From Mnemiopsis leidyi (Eukaryota > Ctenophora > Tentaculata > Lobata > Bolinopsidae): a stretch of DNA of 25,344 nt. Below the pieces are notes generated by a model. It was not told where the DNA came from, did no database searches, and saw nothing but the letters and a program-made list of their open reading frames with translations. The position numbers and the translations under genes are program-made. The stretch spans positions 78,339 through 103,682 of the forward strand of contig JH153395.1 of NCBI GenBank assembly GCA_000226015.1, written 5' to 3'. Shown here in pieces: positions 21,150-25,344 of the stretch (the first letter of the stretch is position 1; each line of letters begins with the position of its first letter).

Positions 21150-24100
21150 ATGTTCTACTGGACTCTGTTCAGCTGTCTGACTCCAGCTGAGACAACAGGT
21201 ATTGGAGTATACAGTAGAATTATTTAGAGAATCCCCGCTCAGTCAATTATCTGTCATATAATTTAAGGGATGGGGGGGCAGATGGTGATTGGCTTCATCC
21301 TAGAATTAAGAACATGTCTTACTATACTTTATTACTTTAATTTTATAATTCATCAGATCTCAGTGACTGAGCTAACCAAAATCTCCGCTCAATCAATATT
21401 TAATCAATATTCTGCCGGATAATTTCGTAAAGATGCAGAACTTTAAGCATTATTCTGATCTTATGACCATTGACTATTCCGACTAAATTCCCTAAAAATT
21501 TAACAGGTGTCAGTGACTGGATATCCGACAGAACGGTATTAGAAAATGAAAGTAATCCGATATCATACAATCTGGATAGATTCCCACTCGTTATAGAAAT
21601 GACTGGTACAGAAACTGAAAGAACTGTTTGGCTTCTAGGAAGGGTGGATGCTACCTCCCCTCCCTTTCCAGCACGTGCAGACACTCGCTTTAGCATATCT
21701 TGGAGACAAAAAGATGGAAGTGTCTGGTTGATGTATCAGCACACTGGATATGGACAAGAGACCTTGCGTAATAATGACTGCTGGACATCCATGTCATGGA
21801 GAGTCTTGCAGCTGAAGAGGAAGCCGGTGATCCTTTGTTACGGCGGAGTGGCTTATGATGTGCATTACAAAGACCTTTACGACACCCAAGGAGATCAGAG
21901 AAGCATTAAAGATTTGACCAAGTCGGTAACGGCTATTTGGTTCAGTCCTTTATCAACAGATCTAAAGATTATTCAATTAGGTATGTATTTTGTATTTTCA
22001 ATAAATATAAGTTAAGAGCTTTATTATAGGAAAAACTTTTTTTACAACTTTTTTAATGCAGATCATATCACGATAACTTCGGAGAGGACCATGTTTGTAA
22101 CTAACATGCTCTACAGGACAGTGCTACAAGGGATACAAAAAGTCTGGTGACGGTGGATGTGACGAGTGTCCTGTAAACACCTACACTGATCGAACAGACG
22201 TGTTGGGAACGAACACTGAGTGTACTCCGTGTCCTGATGACAAAGTGTCTCCACCTGGATCTACTTCACTTGACGATTGTCAGAAACAAGGTAGGAATTT
22301 CATGATCATGACTTTTGATCTTGTAACATAACGGGCGCGTAGCGCTCGTTATGTTTGAATAATAGACGAGCTGTATAGTGAGTTTATTATTCATAAATAA
22401 CACACGACCGAGCGTAGCGAGGGAGTGTGTTATTTTTGATAAGCTCCAAGTGCAAGTCTTTATTCTATATAAAACACCACGAATAAATAACGTCCAATTA
22501 GGTTGCTCTGTTTGTCACGTGATGTGAAACAGTGTTCTGATTGGAGAGAAGCGCGTGATCCTTGTTCGTGATTGGCGCAACAGATCGTGACGTCTTGTCA
22601 CGTGATTAGGGCGAGAGGTGCGCATTGGGCAGTTTAGTTTCAAATTGGCTCCGTGTCAAACAGTGTGTGCCGTGGAATGTGCGATTGAGTTGTCAGTTTG
22701 AATCGTTATAATCAAGCTGGGAGCGTGGAAAGTTTACAACGGCTGTATTGTAATTTGACACGGCAATGCGTGGAAAAGTGCCAGCGTGACACTGCAAAAA
22801 TGAGTGTGCGTGTTTTATACAAATTTAAAACATATGCATTGTTTGAAAGGATAAATTTGGTTTAATTCAGGGTACGATATACCAATACTAGGAACACTCG
22901 TCAAGGACCAACAAGGGTCGAACAAGCCAGGCTATATGTTTGACGACAACACAGGGACATTTTACCACGCTCAATATTACACGACCGATCCTTGGGTTAA
23001 GGTCTTCTTCGGATATGAAGAAGAGGTTTCCAGAGTAAAGATAATCAACAGGCTCGACTTACAAAAATACTACAAAGATCTTGAAAACACGGTTGTTTCT
23101 GTCATGGTGGAAGGAGGGGAGGATGTAGAGTGTGGAACTCTGACTAACGTCAACACAGAATCTGGTGCTGTAGAGGACCAGACTTACACAGTTCTGTGTG
23201 GCAACCAGCGTGGTATTGGTGTTTATCTTCAGAAACAAGGGTTGGCTAATGGGTGGTGCATTTCAGAGCTGGAATTCTATCATTTCGCAGGTTTGTTTAG
23301 CACAGGATTAAGAAAATTGAGTGTGATTCATCTAGCTTGCATGTCGTTAATGCGTAAAGCGATGAATATTTACTTATTATTCCACAAATCAGAACCTAAC
23401 ATTACAGATATGGATGACGCCTGCCCGGACTCCAATGTTTACAACCCTGATACGAGATCCTGTAAAGCTGGATGTCCCTCAGGTGAAGTAATGCAGGACG
23501 GGGTATGTGTGGAATGTCCTGAAAATACCACACCGGACTATACGCTTGGAATATGTCGTAAAATAAGTAAGTTTGGTTTCTGATCATTCATGTCATTAGA
23601 AATAAAGAGTGAATTAAGTAACAAATATTGCCTTGAATCAGTAAATAGATTAGGACCCTATTTACTGAATTCTAGCAATAAAACTGCACACTAAAATAGC
23701 AAAAACAAATTTTAAGATCTAAAAACCTCTTTACAAAATTATCCTCTCAACAATGAGCTGGTCAAGTTTGAAGCGAGACTTAGAAGGACACTCCTGAGCA
23801 GGCCGAGTACTTCCTGGACGGTGATACGAGTTATAGTTTATAGTTTTAAACGTGGCAAAGGTCCAACATCAAAGTGGTAGGACTTGTTTTTTACGGAGGA
23901 CTTTTTTAGGTGATGTTGAAATAGCGCCAAAATATTATATCTTAATTTTTTACACTATCTTATTTCACCTATGGTAGGAAAACTTTATTCACAGAACAGA
24001 AACTCCTTACTCCCTAGTTTATTTATAGTAGCAGCGGGTAGTTATTTAATCTCATAACAGTTCTGATATATATAATTCATATTTGTAGTAGCAGCGGGTA

Positions 24101-24367
24101 GTTATTCAATCTCATAACAGTTCTGAATTGAATGCCAATTTTCTCTACATGACTAAGAAATGCGATCTTTTAGGGAACTTTTATTTTACCACTTAGTTTT
24201 TACTTTTTTTACTTTTTACTTCCAAGTTTTTTTCATCTTTTTTAGACGAGAAGAAAAGGAAAACTGGGGAGTTTCGACGTTACGGCGATCAGAATTTATC
24301 AACAACGCCGGAAGATAACAGATTACAAGCACTTACTCGACATTACTTCACAGTTATTTTTATTTGA
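21150..24367 (+). CDS. Secreted modular lectin-like protein, downstream paralogue, intact
   Basis: Exons: 21150-21198, 21507-21980, 22117-22290, 22871-23290, 23408-23566 and 24246-24367 (TGA 24365-24367). They sum to 1398 nt, 465 aa, and every junction is phase 1. Residues 1-17 (MFYWTLFSCLTPAETTG) align with the signal peptide of the upstream copy but are less hydrophobic. Residues about 18-174 are an unrecognised domain with many Trp and the motif NNDCWTSM. Residues 175-232 are an ephrin-receptor-like Cys module. Residues 233-372 are a fucolectin-type F5/8C lectin domain (FDDNTGTFYHA, DPWVKVFFG, YTVLCGNQRG, WCISELEFYH). Residues 373-425 are a six-Cys module. The tail of about 40 residues is basic (NEKKRKTGEFRRYG). 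No membrane segment is seen, so secretion is inferred. AATAAA at 24535 ends the gene. An insertion lies in the intron before exon 4. Confidence 0.8.
22320..22815 (+). mobile_element. Insertion in the third intron of the downstream modular gene
   Basis: The matching intron of the upstream paralogue is 196 bp and shares the intron 3' end (AACATATG(T/C)ATTGTTTG onward). Here about 480-500 bp are extra and more GC-rich. They begin with a palindrome CATAACGGGCGC-GTA-GCGCTCGTTATG (22327-22353) and a second inverted repeat AATAACACAC/GTGTGTTATT (22396-22434). They contain two TCACGTGA boxes (about 22517 and 22597), ATTGG boxes and a TGACGTC, and a further CCGTGTCAAA/TTTGACACGG pair (22651-22660, 22754-22763). 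Family not recognised. Confidence 0.6.
24025..24126 (+). repeat. 60-bp tandem duplication in the last intron
   Basis: TAGTAGCAGCGGGTAGTTAT and the following 20 bases at 24025-24066 recur exactly 60 bp later at 24085-24126 with one change. It lies inside the intron before the last exon of the downstream modular gene. Confidence 0.85.
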
Positions 24368-24534
24368 GTGATTAAATAGGATGAAAAAAGAACTTCCTGC
24401 TGATTAAGCAGTTAACTACTTTTATTCATATATTGACATGTCAATTAAACTATTGGTATGAAAAATATTTCTGTGTAAAGGGTCATGCTTTTCGAATGTT
24501 TTTTAATGACTGAACGTAAAGCAGGGGCACATTT

Positions 24535-24540
24535 AATAAA
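24535..24540 (+). promoter_or_regulatory. Polyadenylation signal of the downstream modular gene
   Basis: AATAAA lies 168 nt after the stop codon at 24365-24367. A second AATAAA follows at about 24621. Confidence 0.5.
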
Positions 24541-24634
24541 TGATCACAGTTGTCAGTATGAGAAGAATTTAAAACATCACATAATATCTTTATTGTTTAT
24601 TTCATTCAATCGCTCCGATCAATAAATGCATTTA

Positions 24635-24867
24635 GGGGTCGTTCACATATGACGTCATCACATAGGGGGAGGGCGTTTCCAAATGATGACGATTGATGAC
24701 GAGGGGGAGGGGGGTTTGGCCAATGATGATGTCATCAAACATTTTTTGGATTTATGGGATTGTTTTTGAAATTTTTTTATTTCTTTTGAAAATTTTTATC
24801 AGAATTTTTCAAAATGAGAAATTAACTTTAAAGTAAAAATTTTGTTCGTTCACATGTGAACGACCCC
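24635..24867 (+). mobile_element. Harbinger-like MITE, 233 bp
   Basis: Terminal inverted repeats GGGGTCGTTCACATATGA and GGGGTCGTTCACATGTGA (right end, reversed) match at 17 of 18 positions. TTA flanks both sides (24632-24634 and 24868-24870), which fits the 3-bp target duplication of PIF/Harbinger elements. The inside has repeated TGATGACG/GACGTCATCA motifs and a T-rich right half, with no coding capacity. The right end contains an 18-bp perfect palindrome, TCGTTCACATGTGAACGA (24846-24863). It lies downstream of the modular gene. Confidence 0.75.
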
Positions 24868-25104
24868 TTATCAATTCTATCGACCATTTTGGGTCGCCAC
24901 TTTTTTAGCCTCCTTAAAGTTTTATTTGACTTCATTATCATTTCTTTTTAACTTCAAACGCATTTACCTTGTCCAGATTAAGGGTTAATAGAAATTCATT
25001 GGATATTCCAAACAATATAAAATGTTATTAATGGTAAATGGAAGTCGTGAGTAAGCAACCTTAGGTCAGTCTACGAGCTAGTTTGGCTCCTCTTTGTTAA
25101 CAAT

Positions 25105-25344
25105 TCAACGAGCCTCTCATTCATTGCGAAACGGCTCAATACAAGCGTCTCATTCATTGCAACACACTTCAACAAGTGTCTCATTCATTGCGACACACTT
25201 CAACAAGCGTCTCATTCATTGCAACACACTACAACAAGCGTCTCATTCATTGCGACACACTTCAACAAGCGTCTCATTCATTGCGACACACTTCAACAAG
25301 CGTCTCATTTCATTGCAACACACTTCAACAAGCGTCTCATTCAT
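25105..25344 (+). repeat. 31-bp minisatellite running off the window
   Basis: The unit is GTCTCATTCATTGC(A/G)ACAC followed by ACTTCAACAAGC, with starts at 25147, 25178, 25209, 25240, 25271, 25302 and 25334. Earlier units are more diverged. The array continues past the window end, so its length is unknown. Confidence 0.9.

Noticed and set aside
25105-25344. CRISPR-like array of about 31-bp repeats
   Set aside because: Units are contiguous with no unique spacers and the genome is eukaryotic, so this is a minisatellite.

Overview
The window looks like nuclear DNA of an invertebrate animal. It is AT-rich, the genes are split by GT-AG introns, and repeats are plentiful. A cnidarian or other early-branching metazoan would fit the mix of a GAS2-type calponin-homology protein and a secreted lectin/ephrin-receptor-like modular protein built from phase-1 exons. 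This placement is an inference, not a species call. No bacterial operon, rRNA, CRISPR array or phage module was seen.

Layout, all on the + strand unless stated. (1) 1108-2594: a three-exon gene for a basic, Ser/Pro-rich protein of about 241-245 aa that I do not recognise. (2) 3864-7487 and 9682-10834: two tandem paralogues (CH-A, 230 aa; CH-B, 229 aa) of a GAS2-like calponin-homology protein. They share a CACGTG/CCAAT promoter pattern but differ by one precise intron, and one exon carries a near-identical tract that suggests gene conversion. (3) 10.8-15.3 kb: no convincing gene. It holds a palindrome, dispersed repeats, a tRNA-like SINE candidate and a 34-bp minisatellite that contains the assembly gap. 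(4) 15386-17683 and 21150-24367: two tandem paralogues of a secreted modular protein. Each has a 49-nt signal-peptide exon, a 158-codon exon for a domain I cannot name, an ephrin-receptor-like Cys-rich exon, a fucolectin-type F5/8C exon and a second Cys-rich exon. All these internal exons begin and end in phase 1. The downstream copy has a convincing last exon and an intact 465-aa reading frame. The upstream copy has a 7-nt frameshift in the lectin exon. (5) Between these two copies lie a possible minus-strand exon pair (17.9-18.1 kb), a 70-bp tandem array, and a complete non-autonomous hAT-type transposon (19919-20882) with a perfect 8-bp target duplication and an internal 34-bp minisatellite. 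(6) The right end carries a Harbinger-like MITE and a 31-bp minisatellite that runs off the window.

The most novel content is the modular secreted pair. It joins an unclassified domain to a lectin domain, the exons are symmetric and can be shuffled or skipped without changing frame, and amino-acid changes cluster in the unclassified domain. That pattern would suit a fast-evolving recognition or defence protein, but the function is not shown by the sequence.
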